A stretch of 23,549 nucleotides of DNA. Origin: an uncultured Collinsella sp. GTDB taxonomy: Bacteria > Actinomycetota > Coriobacteriia > Coriobacteriales > Coriobacteriaceae. The notes beneath the pieces were generated by a model. The model was not told the DNA's origin, ran no database searches, and saw nothing but the letters and a program-made list of their open reading frames with translations. The position numbers and the translations under genes were made by a program. Below, in pieces: positions 1-7,976 of this stretch (within the stretch, counting starts at the first letter, position 1; the number at the start of each line of letters is the position of its first letter). Where the stretch lies: the NCBI GenBank assembly GCA_900759565.1, contig CAAEVV010000029.1:1-23549 (forward strand), given 5' to 3'.

Positions 1-100
1 CGGCGGGGGCGGCGTAGGCCGCGGGCCCGCACAGGGCCAGGGCGGCCGCGACCGCGAGGACGGCGGCGGCCCCGGAAACTCGTTTCATGGAGCGTCTCAT
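1..100 (-). CDS. Exported protein, N-terminal part only
   Basis: The reading frame starts at an ATG at base 100 and runs off the left edge of the window (33 codons seen). The peptide begins MRRSMKRVSGAAAVLAVAAA and continues through Leu/Ala-rich residues to a CGPAAYAAPA stretch. This is a standard Sec signal peptide: a basic n-region, a hydrophobic core, and a likely cut after AYA. A good ribosome binding site (AGGGGGA) lies 6 bases upstream, inside the 3' arm of an inverted repeat (see 108-150). An in-frame internal ATG at base 88 could also be used. The mature protein lies outside the window, so no function can be given. Confidence 0.7.
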   Translation of the reverse strand, partial: MRRSMKRVSGAAAVLAVAAALALCGPAAYAAPA

Positions 101-107
101 GGAAAAT

Positions 108-150
108 CCCCCTAATCTAGCAACGGTTTAGAGTCTACTAGATTGGGGGG
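108..150 (-). promoter_or_regulatory. Inverted repeat covering a ribosome binding site
   Basis: Bases 108-120 (CCCCCTAATCTAG) and 138-149 (CTAGATTGGGGG) are complementary over 12 pairs with one bulged base and a 17-base loop. On the minus-strand transcript the 3' arm contains the AGGGGGA ribosome binding site of the exported-protein gene, so folding would hide it. It also sits just after the stop of the broken ATPase gene. It could instead be a protein operator or the scar of a rearrangement. Confidence 0.5.
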
Positions 151-990
151 ACGGGGGCCAAGCCCGCACAGTTAGCGTCAGCGTGACGTCCTTCGTCTAC
201 AGCACGGTTAAATTCATCGAACAAATGGGCTGCTTCCTCGGGACGCGAGGAAGCATCTAAAACAGTGTTGAGAATGTCTCCCGCATCACGTCCGTGTGTC
301 TCCGTCGCAGGAACCGACGTGGTCTCGCCATCAAGAATGCAAATATTGTCACGAGGCACTGAAGCCACGACAACCGGCGAATGCGTGGTCACGACAAACT
401 GCACGTTGGGGAAGATGCGAACGAGGTCCTCCAGAATTCGTGCCTGTCAACGAGGGTGCAAATGAAGGTCGATCTCGTCAATCATTACCACGCCCGGCGT
501 CTTGAGCACACGATCCCCTAGTGCGGGGTTCAACATCGCCATGCGATATGCGATGTCCGCAAAAAGGCTCGACGTGCCACGATATCCGTCGCTCATAGAG
601 TGAATCCTATCGCGATGGTAACTACCATCGGCAGTGCTTATATGTAAACACCAGCTGGCCGAGTTCGGCATCAAAATCGACCATCGCGTCCACGGTAGAA
701 GCAGCGGCATCAAAACATGAGGCCGGTGCCTTTTTAACCGCAGAGAACAGTGCGCTGTCACGCCTATTCTGCTACTCCCAAATGGATTGAGATTTAAACC
801 ATGCATTCTTACGTGCATCGTTCGAAGATGCCTGTAAGGCACCTTCGAACCCACGCGCCCTGTTGGGCAACGATTGGTCTTTAGGTTCAGTCCGCGTCCA
901 CAATCGATCGGTCCCATAACGAGCAAGAATGGGAAGGACAACCGTCTCGCCACTGCCGACATTTTTATTGCAGCCGATCGCCGACATCCA
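138..990 (-). pseudogene. Broken AAA family ATPase (COG3950/PtuA-like)
   Basis: Translated pieces match, in order, the conserved core of ATPases of the COG3950 ('ATP-binding protein involved in virulence') and Septu PtuA type: VLPILARYGTDRLW, a middle SALFSAVKKAP segment, MSDGYRGTSSLFADIAYRMA (signature-like region), VVMIDEIDLHLHPR (Walker B), and FVVTTHSPVVVAS near the C-terminus. The pieces do not form one frame. There is an in-frame TAG at 772-774, a frameshift at roughly 625-650, and an in-frame TGA at 447-449 where the family has Trp (HPRWQ). The N-terminal part with Walker A is missing; the frame is closed by a TAA at 991-993. The C-terminus ends early at 138. Family members take part in anti-phage or toxin-like systems, but no partner gene remains here. 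The gene is dead. Confidence 0.85.
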
Positions 991-1074
991 TTACAGGCGC
1001 AGCGTCAGCAATAGTCGTGCAGCCCTTGGCAGTATTAGGCGAACGCAACTAAAACCGCCGCAAACGCAATTAGG

Positions 1075-1080
1075 TATAAT
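1075..1080 (+). promoter_or_regulatory. Candidate -10 box for the first glycosyltransferase
   Basis: A perfect TATAAT lies 30 bases before the ATG at 1111, in an AT-rich stretch. No convincing -35 hexamer is seen at the normal distance, so the promoter call rests on the -10 alone. Confidence 0.45.
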
Positions 1081-1110
1081 TCTTCCAAATCACCTAGAGA
1101 AAGCGTTTGA

Positions 1111-2211
1111 ATGCTGACCGTAATCGTGCCTACTTACAATGCCGAGCCGTATCTTTCTCAGGCCATAGGCAGCCTATTAAACAAAAAGAATATCGAACTG
1201 GAAATCCTCGCCATCAATGACGGATCCACCGACAACTCGCTCGCCATTATGCAAGATTTCGCTGCGTGTGACTCACGCGTTCGAGTGATCGATAAGGCGA
1301 ACCAGGGTTACGGCGCAACCTGCAATCTGGGCATTCGCGAGGCAAAGGGCGACTGGATTGCCATCCTCGAGCCCGATGACTGGATCGAGCCCGGAATGTA
1401 CTCCGACATGCTTGCCTTTGCCAAGCGCGAATTTGGCGATCCAAACAAGCTCGATATTATTGAGACCCCATATTGGATCATTCGCAACCCCGATACCCCC
1501 CAAGAGGTCAAACTACATTGCGCATATCGCGGTCGCATTAAACCGCCTCGGCAACCGTTCACCATTCACGACGCTCCACACCTGCTGGCCCATCATCCGT
1601 CCATTTGGTCGGCAATCTATCGTCGCGACTTCCTGATGCAAAACAATATCTGGTTTAAGGAAATCCCCGGTGCGGGCTGGGCCGACAATCCATTCCTTGT
1701 CGAAACGCTCTGCCAGGCAAAGGCGATCGCTTACTGGCCCAAGCCGTATTACTGCTACCGCGAGGAAACACCCGAAAAGGCAGCCGCTCTGGCCAAGCGT
1801 GACCCTTTGATGCCGTTTAATCGTTGGAACGACATGGTCGATATTCTTGAGAGGCTTAACGTCACCGACTCCGCCGTCTGGACACCGCAAATCACACGCG
1901 GCTTCACCTATATGGGCATCATGATTGAGCACACCGGAATTGAGGGGCACCCCGAAATCAAGCGGGCTATCCACAGGATGTTCGAACGCATGCCGCAAGA
2001 GCTGGTATTTGCCAATCCTCGCGTTACCCCTGCGGCCAAAAAGCTCTATGCCGAGTATATGGGCATCGCCAACCCTAAAATCAGCTACTGCGCATACGCC
2101 AAGGACCTCGTGGGCGAGGGCTTGTATAACGTATGGAACAAGGGGCCCAAGCAAACTCTAAAAATGATCACATCGCACTTTGGTTCATACAACGCACGCG
2201 CTGGAAAATAG
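1111..2211 (+). CDS. GT2 family glycosyltransferase
   Basis: This is a 366-residue enzyme with a GT-A fold that should transfer a sugar from a nucleotide-sugar donor to a growing surface glycan on the inner face of the membrane. The N-terminal Rossmann-like half shows VIVPTYNAEPYL, then AINDGSTDNS (Asp37 for nucleotide binding), then LEPDDWIEPGMY around residues 86-97, the DxD-like metal site. The C-terminal half is less conserved and has no membrane span. The ATG is preceded by an AGAGAAAG ribosome binding site. The stop lies 4 bases before the next gene's ATG, so it is probably cotranscribed with the acyltransferase. Donor and acceptor cannot be read from the sequence. Capsule or teichoic-type glycan synthesis is inferred from the neighbours. 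Confidence 0.9.
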   Translation: MLTVIVPTYNAEPYLSQAIGSLLNKKNIELEILAINDGSTDNSLAIMQDFAACDSRVRVIDKANQGYGATCNLGIREAKGDWIAILEPDDWIEPGMYSDMLAFAKREFGDPNKLDIIETPYWIIRNPDTPQEVKLHCAYRGRIKPPRQPFTIHDAPHLLAHHPSIWSAIYRRDFLMQNNIWFKEIPGAGWADNPFLVETLCQAKAIAYWPKPYYCYREETPEKAAALAKRDPLMPFNRWNDMVDILERLNVTDSAVWTPQITRGFTYMGIMIEHTGIEGHPEIKRAIHRMFERMPQELVFANPRVTPAAKKLYAEYMGIANPKISYCAYAKDLVGEGLYNVWNKGPKQTLKMITSHFGSYNARAGK

Positions 2212-2215
2212 TCTG

Positions 2216-3361
2216 ATGGGCAGCAAAGCAAGCAGAAATACCTCCATCGAAGCGCTGCGCTTGGTTGCGGTTGCTGGGATCGCCATATTCCACACGTTTC
2301 AGTGGACCTTCCAAGCCGTCTGCACCGGCCTACCGGAATATGCGCCGCTCGCTGTCTTCCCTTACTCTGGCGCGCTCGGCTTTATCAACCTGCTGGGCTG
2401 CTGGGCCAACGAGGTCTTCTTTATGATCTCGGGATACTTCCTTATTCCCTCGGCGGTACACGCCCTCCAAAACAGGTCATCCGCGCGGGGCCTCATTTAT
2501 AAATCGTTTACACGGTTAAAGAAAATCGTCTTACCCACGCTCTTTTATTGCACCGCGTGCCTGTTTGTTTCAATGTACGTCTATCCCCTACCCGAAATCT
2601 CGCTGCACGAGATTGGCTGGCTTACGCTGGGCATCGAGTTTATCTGGGTCTACGCCGCCTCCGTATTGCTCGTACCGATGATTGCGCTGGCAAGGCAGCG
2701 GATCGGCAGCAAAAGGGCCCCGTTTGTCGTAGCACTTCTAGTGTTCGCAACATTTGGAATCAACTGCTACATCGCGGCAACGGCAAACGAAGTTGCCGGT
2801 GTCGTTTTATGGCGCAAGCTCATGAGCGCTGTTACCTACCTGGTCGCGTTTATTGCGGCTGGAGAAATGCGCTTTGTCCTCGAACACCACGGCAACGCAT
2901 CCGGCGCTCAAAAATCCAAGATCGCACTCATCGGACTCGTTACCGCCACCATCACGCTCGAGCTTCTGCTATCGAAAAATAGCCAGTACGACGCGCTCTG
3001 GAAGCTCTCCTACAAGTCAACTTCCGTCATATCCTTCATCTTAGCCGTTGCATCCGTTGCCACCGCAGCGCTCCATCAGCCGCGCCACGAAGTCCCAGCT
3101 GCAGACAAGACAATCATGTCCCTCGCCGCAGGAACGCTCGCTTTCTACGCCGTACAGTCGTTTACTTGCAATGTCTGGCGACCCATCTTTGACAAAGCAA
3201 TCTACACCATGGCGACAGGCATCCAAACGGGAGAGCCCCATCCAGCCGGCGCCATTTTGCTCGGAATCCTTATGAGCCTTTGCCTCGCGCTTGCCCTGCT
3301 CCTCGTGGATATCGTACGCAAGGCCGTGGTCGACGCCATCAAGGATCGCATGAACAGCTAA
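2216..3361 (+). CDS. Acyltransferase-3 family membrane protein
   Basis: This 381-residue polytopic protein has about ten hydrophobic spans. It begins with the family hallmark SIEALRLVAVAGIAIFHTF (the conserved His near the end of TM1), and EVFFMISGYFLIPS follows (usual form FFxISGYL). Members of this family (OafA, WecH and relatives) O-acetylate or otherwise acylate extracellular sugars at the membrane. The ATG at 2216 is preferred: it lies 4 bases after the glycosyltransferase stop and has a GGAAAA ribosome site. A TTG at 2180 would add 12 residues but overlap the upstream gene. The likely role is decoration of the glycan made by the neighbouring transferases. The 3' end overlaps the convergent membrane-protein gene by 4 bases. 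Confidence 0.88.
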   Translation: MGSKASRNTSIEALRLVAVAGIAIFHTFQWTFQAVCTGLPEYAPLAVFPYSGALGFINLLGCWANEVFFMISGYFLIPSAVHALQNRSSARGLIYKSFTRLKKIVLPTLFYCTACLFVSMYVYPLPEISLHEIGWLTLGIEFIWVYAASVLLVPMIALARQRIGSKRAPFVVALLVFATFGINCYIAATANEVAGVVLWRKLMSAVTYLVAFIAAGEMRFVLEHHGNASGAQKSKIALIGLVTATITLELLLSKNSQYDALWKLSYKSTSVISFILAVASVATAALHQPRHEVPAADKTIMSLAAGTLAFYAVQSFTCNVWRPIFDKAIYTMATGIQTGEPHPAGAILLGILMSLCLALALLLVDIVRKAVVDAIKDRMNS

Positions 3362-4698
3362 GCAGCCTTCCGACTCCGCAGACCACGAAGCGCGCTAACA
3401 CCCGAAGCAAATAGAATCGCAAAGACAATCGCCCAGTTCTTGCAGCCAAATACCGGAATATGAACGATCGCATGGTCATGCATAACAACGAAATAACCCA
3501 GAACAACCACCAGAGGCAGCACCATGAGCAGTGACTGGATCAATATCTTGCGACGACGACCACCTTGCGCTCCGCCCCGTATCGAGCAAACGAGCACGGC
3601 AATCCAAATCGCCAATACGGCAGCAAACGAAACAAGACAAACGATGTTCGAGATCATCGCATAACCAGCAGTTGAGCAAATGGCGAACAGCTGTGGGCTC
3701 ATGCAATAAAACCCCTTCAAAATCTGAGGCCAGTCAGCTTGGGGCAACAGTGACGAAGTCCCATGTGCAGACCAAAGACCCATCTCGCCCAGAACGTTCG
3801 AAAAGACCTCGTCCCAGCCCAGCACAAATGCCGCGACAGCCCATTTCATCGCCCAGGTAAACACAAACGAAAGCCCAAACCCAAAGAGCGCCTGCAGCAT
3901 CGTGACGACGCAGCGCTTGGGGCGCTCGCCCTCGGGGAGCGCAATGAAGGCGAAAAAGCAATGCAGGGCGACAACTGCAGCAGGGATCGTTAAAAAGTCA
4001 AGAAACGAAAACACGGCGCCCGTCGCTATCGACCAAAGGACAAGGCGGCTTGTGAAAACCCGTGCGTTCGGGGCCGAGTCCAAACGAAGGCTCATGCAAG
4101 ACATCATGATGAGCGCCACAAAGAACGAGATGCACAGCAGCAGATCACCGATAAAATTGAAAAACAGATTGGTCGAGAACAACAGGATTGCAAGGAAACC
4201 CAACGTCACTGGCTTTGAAAACCGCTTCCGCAAGGCAACGTAAGCGCAAGCGGAGCCGACAATCGCCAGAGCAGCCGCAGGCACCACGACCACATCGATA
4301 CCGCCAATAAACAGGCAGACATTCGTAAGTAGCTGCCATCCATGCCAATACCGGTAATACTGCTGATGCGTAATCCCGTTGGCTTTCGTAACGTCATCAA
4401 TCTCGGCAACAGCCATCGTCTTAAACGGAGAACCTTGGTCCTTTTGCCGTGCGACTTCAATGATAAAGCGATTGTTATCAAAGCAAACAGGACCAGCTGC
4501 AACACGGTGGTCGTAGACATACATGTCAGACAACAGGGCCGAGGACGCCGAACCCTGCGCATGCGACTCGATAACGGGCCTCGGTAGGCAATTCGCTGCG
4601 GTATTGCTCAGGACAAATGCGACCTGAAAAACCAAAAACAGCAACATGACCTTGACGGAAAGGCTATCGGCAAGGGAGGCTAAACGAGTTTTATTCAC
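3358..4698 (-). CDS. Polytopic membrane protein of unknown function
   Basis: The 446-residue protein opens with one membrane span (VMLLFLVFQVAFVLSN), followed by an outside-facing domain of about 90 residues with a few Cys. Eight to ten further spans follow, and the tail is basic (LRGLRSRKAA). A single N-terminal span, an extracytoplasmic loop and a membrane bundle recall GT-C type sugar transferases or polysaccharide-biosynthesis membrane proteins, but no diagnostic motif is seen, so no function is assigned. The start is a GTG at 4698 with a weak GGATGA upstream; a later start is possible. It is transcribed against the acyltransferase gene, and the two stop codons overlap. A surface-glycan role is inferred only from position. 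Confidence 0.75.
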   Translation of the reverse strand: MNKTRLASLADSLSVKVMLLFLVFQVAFVLSNTAANCLPRPVIESHAQGSASSALLSDMYVYDHRVAAGPVCFDNNRFIIEVARQKDQGSPFKTMAVAEIDDVTKANGITHQQYYRYWHGWQLLTNVCLFIGGIDVVVVPAAALAIVGSACAYVALRKRFSKPVTLGFLAILLFSTNLFFNFIGDLLLCISFFVALIMMSCMSLRLDSAPNARVFTSRLVLWSIATGAVFSFLDFLTIPAAVVALHCFFAFIALPEGERPKRCVVTMLQALFGFGLSFVFTWAMKWAVAAFVLGWDEVFSNVLGEMGLWSAHGTSSLLPQADWPQILKGFYCMSPQLFAICSTAGYAMISNIVCLVSFAAVLAIWIAVLVCSIRGGAQGGRRRKILIQSLLMVLPLVVVLGYFVVMHDHAIVHIPVFGCKNWAIVFAILFASGVSALRGLRSRKAA

Positions 4699-4855
4699 AG
4701 GTCATCCAAACAGAAAGATTGCGTCCACAAGAATCGGCACCTATGTAATACCACAATGCGCGCTTGCAATCTCGCAACGCACACACGTCAACCAGGCTTG
4801 TAGCAAACGTTCTTGGTGATTAGCGGAACATTACCCGCGGGCGCCCAGCTAGGCT

Positions 4856-4882
4856 TACAATAGTCGTGTCCCATGGGACACG
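4856..4882 (+). promoter_or_regulatory. Candidate -10 box and 18-bp palindromic operator
   Basis: A TACAAT -10-like hexamer at 4856-4861 is followed at 4865-4882 by CGTGTCCCATGGGACACG, a perfect 18-bp palindrome. It would sit on the transcription start of the downstream glycosyltransferase, the usual place for a repressor site. No good -35 was found. The ATG inside the palindrome is in frame with the gene but has no ribosome site. Confidence 0.5.
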
Positions 4883-4935
4883 TTGTTTATTCCGCAGGGC
4901 CGATTTACTGCCCACGCGAAAGGATATTCTCGTTC

Positions 4936-5955
4936 ATGCCTTCAACCCTTCCCGCCCCCATCGATAAGCTCGCCATCGTTGTCGTTACGTACAAGCGCCA
5001 GGAACTCCTTGCCAACCTGTTCGACTCCATGACCGAGCTCACGGCAACACCCTGGCGCATCGTTATTGTCGATAACGAGAATTCGCGCGAGACCAAGGCC
5101 ATGTGCGCCGCATTCAACGAGCGCCTGGCCAACCTGTGGGACATCGACACCGAGCAGCCTGACGCGCAGGGCGGCACCGACCGTGTCATCTACGCCCCGC
5201 AGCTCGAAAACAGCGGCGGTGCGGGCGGCTTCTCCGCCGGCACTAAATGCGCCTACGACCTGGGCGCTCAATGGTTCTGGGTGATGGACGACGACGTGCT
5301 CGTCATTCCCGAAGGCATCGAGCGTCTTGCCAAGTGGACCGACCGCTACGATGTCATCCAGGGTTCGCGCCTGGACTTTGACGGTGGCGCCTTCTTTTGG
5401 CAATACCAGCTTATCCTTTCGCTTGGCATCCCCAACCCCATCGCTAAGTGGGACCTGGGCCCCGAGGGCTACCGCGCCATGAACCAGTTGTGCTTTGAAG
5501 GCGGCCTGTTCTCGCGCCGCGTAGTCGACAAGATCGGCCTGCCCGATGCGCGCTTTTTCATCTACGGCGACGATGCCTGCTATGGCTACGTTGCCAGCCA
5601 GCACTTCCCCGCCGTCGTGGTCGCCGACGTGGTGCTCAAGCGCGCCCGCGCCGTCTCTAACTGGGATATCGCCGGCAAACGCCAGCTCAACTCCACGAGC
5701 GACACCAACCGCTACTACATCATGCGCAATCGCGGCTTTTTGGCCCGCTACATGCAGATTTACGGTGACTACCACCCCATGCTATTCCGCCTGGGCAATG
5801 CCGCGACCTTCTGCAAGGAATTCATTCGCCTGGCTGCGGTCGACAAATGCTTTAAGACCGGTATTCCGGCGCTGCGCCGTGGCATGAAGGACGCCCGCAA
5901 GATCATCAAGGACCCCGACTGGAAGCCCATGCCGCCCATGAAGGACACCGAGTAA
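4936..5955 (+). CDS. GT2 glycosyltransferase, galactofuranosyl/rhamnosyl-transferase type
   Basis: This 339-residue cytoplasmic GT-A enzyme shows AIVVVTYKRQELL at residues 13-25, IVIVDNENS at 42-50, ENSGGAGGFSAG at 91-102 and the metal-binding WVMDDDVLV with Asp118-120. The combination of NxGGAGGF and DDD is typical of GlfT2-like galactofuranosyltransferases and rhamnosyltransferases, so a furanosyl or deoxysugar donor is plausible but not shown. A conserved GGLFSRRVVDKIGLPD and FIYGDDACYGY follow in the acceptor half. The ATG at 4936 was chosen because AAAGGA lies 11 bases upstream. An in-frame ATG at 4873 lies in the palindrome at the predicted transcription start and has no ribosome site. 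It is transcribed alone and converges on the AAA-ATPase_like gene. Confidence 0.9.
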   Translation: MPSTLPAPIDKLAIVVVTYKRQELLANLFDSMTELTATPWRIVIVDNENSRETKAMCAAFNERLANLWDIDTEQPDAQGGTDRVIYAPQLENSGGAGGFSAGTKCAYDLGAQWFWVMDDDVLVIPEGIERLAKWTDRYDVIQGSRLDFDGGAFFWQYQLILSLGIPNPIAKWDLGPEGYRAMNQLCFEGGLFSRRVVDKIGLPDARFFIYGDDACYGYVASQHFPAVVVADVVLKRARAVSNWDIAGKRQLNSTSDTNRYYIMRNRGFLARYMQIYGDYHPMLFRLGNAATFCKEFIRLAAVDKCFKTGIPALRRGMKDARKIIKDPDWKPMPPMKDTE

Positions 5956-5979
5956 CGGAAGCCGGAAACACCTCGGCGC

Positions 5980-7776
5980 TCAAAGCCGCTGGCACACCGT
6001 AGCCACATGCTGCCCATCAAAACCGAACCCCCAGCGCATGCGACCCACGCCGGGGCGCGGTACACGGATTTCGTCGATGCCATCGCGCTCTATGTCGAGT
6101 AGCGACTGCACGGCCAGCAATTCCAACCCCAGCGCATCCACATCGGGGTCATACATCATATTGATCGTTATAAGCGGGCGCTCGTCCAGCATGCCGATCG
6201 TGTCAGCTACGTCGAACACAGCGCCCGTAGGAAAAACCTGGATGTCCCAGCGACCCGCGCCACACTTTCGCCTCGAAGCAGGATTGGCATAGCCCGGCAA
6301 GCCAAAGCAGAGCCCCTGCAAGAGCAGATGATATGGCAGCGGCTTATCTGGGTCGGTCTCACCGATTCCCGCATCCCCCAGGATGCGGCTTAGCGCCCGC
6401 CTCACGGTATCCTCGTTCCCACGGCACAGCCCGTCGCGAAACGCATCGACGTCTCGAATGTCTTCGGCAGCGCACTCAAACCACTCAACAATCACTAGAC
6501 GCAAGGCCTGTCGAAGCTCGTTATTGGGCAATCGCAAAGCACGGAGGCGATTGCCATGCTCTGGCTCCTCAGTCATATCCGTCGTGAGAAAACCGGACAG
6601 ATACAGCGCTGTCCACATGCCATCGTCAGGCGAGGCCTCTAGCCCCGCAGCGCCCAAACAAAGCGGGACCCCAACGCATCCATGGGCCTCGAGCAAATCA
6701 AACAAGACCGAAAGGCGGTCGAGATTCCACCCGGCAACTACCCTACTCAGGCAATCGGCATATCCATACAGATCGGCACGCACGGGCGCCGTGCAGCCTC
6801 GGTCCAGAAAACCGATCACGCGCGCTGGACTCGAGCAATAGGCCCTGCCAAACCGATATCCCTCGAGCCATTCACGCGCATCATCCAGGCATTCCTCGCG
6901 TCCAGCATGATTCAACAGAGCCTCGACCTCGGCATCCGAAAAACCGAACCAACGGTCACACCAGGTCGAAAGCGGCGTCGTCAGACAATACGAGCAACTG
7001 CGCGAAGAAAGCGCCGCTTCGGCAGGACCGGGACGCTCCCCCATCAGACACGTCAGCCGCAACGAATCGTGCGCAGCGGCAATGGCCTCGAACAGCACAC
7101 GATCGAATAGCCCTGCCGGATCGGTGCCAGAAGCGCCACTCGCGCTCGCACGGCCCAACCACGCCGCGTCGTACCCATCAACGAGCAATACAACCTGCTC
7201 ATCGCAGGCCATCTCCAGCAGCTCAATGAGCACACCAAGCACCGAGTCAACCTCGTCCGCGCTCGCTACGCCACGCGCAACGCGTTCGATGTGACGCACC
7301 TTATCTCGTGCTAAATCCGGAGCCTCCAAAAGCGCCAGCAGGCGGGCGCACTCGCCCGAAAGAGCATCGCGCACAACGTCGGCAATAGCGGCGCCACGCC
7401 TCGCAGCGCAAGAAAAGTCCAGCGATATCACCGGATAGCAAGCGTACTCATCCCGATAACGCCCGCCGTCCGCATCCCAAATCTGAGCATCGGCAAACAA
7501 AGTCTGACCAGCGCGACCGACCGCTGGACGCTCCAGAAAAGCCCTGAGCATCGACAGGTTCATACTCTTGCCAAAACCCTCGGGTCGACAGCACAACACA
7601 ACGGATGCGTCGCAGTCCAGCACGTCGGCAATAAACATGGTTTTATCGATGAGTAAACACCGATTGATTGCATCGGAAAAGTCGTGTACATCAACCGGTA
7701 GAGCTGCGTTATCCGCATGATTGAGCAACCGCGCACCAAACGCATGAATAAAACCACAATTCACCTGTTCAGACAC
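5980..7776 (-). CDS. AAA-ATPase_like / PDDEXK_9 family protein, degenerate motifs
   Basis: The protein has 598 residues. The N-terminal half matches the AAA-ATPase_like domain (Pfam PF09820): LLIDKTMFIADVL, then the phosphate-binding RPEGFGKSMNLSML (Lys70, Ser71), then VVLLVDGYDAAW (Asp200-Asp203). The usual Walker B is DEYD; here the catalytic Glu is Gly201. The C-terminal region lines up with the PDDEXK_9 nuclease domain (YHLLLQGLCFGL, GRWDIQVFP), but the following strand, normally IIEFK with the E-x-K pair, reads PLITINMMYD, so nuclease activity is probably lost. The start is the GTG at 7776, which has GAGGGAGAG 6 bases upstream; an ATG 39 codons earlier has no such site. The role of these proteins, common as paralogs in gut anaerobes, is not settled. 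Confidence 0.85.
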   Translation of the reverse strand: MSEQVNCGFIHAFGARLLNHADNAALPVDVHDFSDAINRCLLIDKTMFIADVLDCDASVVLCCRPEGFGKSMNLSMLRAFLERPAVGRAGQTLFADAQIWDADGGRYRDEYACYPVISLDFSCAARRGAAIADVVRDALSGECARLLALLEAPDLARDKVRHIERVARGVASADEVDSVLGVLIELLEMACDEQVVLLVDGYDAAWLGRASASGASGTDPAGLFDRVLFEAIAAAHDSLRLTCLMGERPGPAEAALSSRSCSYCLTTPLSTWCDRWFGFSDAEVEALLNHAGREECLDDAREWLEGYRFGRAYCSSPARVIGFLDRGCTAPVRADLYGYADCLSRVVAGWNLDRLSVLFDLLEAHGCVGVPLCLGAAGLEASPDDGMWTALYLSGFLTTDMTEEPEHGNRLRALRLPNNELRQALRLVIVEWFECAAEDIRDVDAFRDGLCRGNEDTVRRALSRILGDAGIGETDPDKPLPYHLLLQGLCFGLPGYANPASRRKCGAGRWDIQVFPTGAVFDVADTIGMLDERPLITINMMYDPDVDALGLELLAVQSLLDIERDGIDEIRVPRPGVGRMRWGFGFDGQHVATVCQRL

Positions 7777-7910
7777 CGTAAACTCTCCCTCTAACGCAGC
7801 ACGATGCCCATTGTAACGAGCAGGCGGAGCGCAACAATATCGACTTGCAAAGGTTTCGGGCAACGGTAGCAACTGACGCCCCGAGGGGGGCATAACAAAT
7901 CGTTGTGCAA

Positions 7911-7946
7911 CAAAAACGGGATCCGATGCGGCTGCACCGGACCCCG
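7911..7946 (-). terminator. Rho-independent terminator of the surface-protein gene
   Basis: On the minus strand a 13-bp stem (arms 7934-7946 and 7917-7929, all paired if two G-U wobbles are allowed) with a 4-base loop is followed by TTTTTG. It lies about 30 bases past the stop of the MPKTG-protein gene. Confidence 0.85.
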
Positions 7947-7976
7947 TCTCAAACGCTTTGAAAACAATCTGAAAGG

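Noticed and set aside
447..449. TGA read as Trp (recoding) in the AAA ATPase remains
   Set aside because: The Trp-to-TGA match is tempting, but the same gene also has a TAG stop, a frameshift and truncated ends, and other genes in the window use TGG for Trp and terminate normally. It is a pseudogene.
2180..2215. TTG start for the acyltransferase gene
   Set aside because: It would overlap the upstream gene by 32 bases; the ATG at 2216 has better spacing and begins closer to the family's normal N-terminus.
4873..4935. A longer start for the second glycosyltransferase
   Set aside because: The ATG sits inside the 18-bp palindrome near the expected transcription start and has no ribosome site; the extra residues do not resemble the family.
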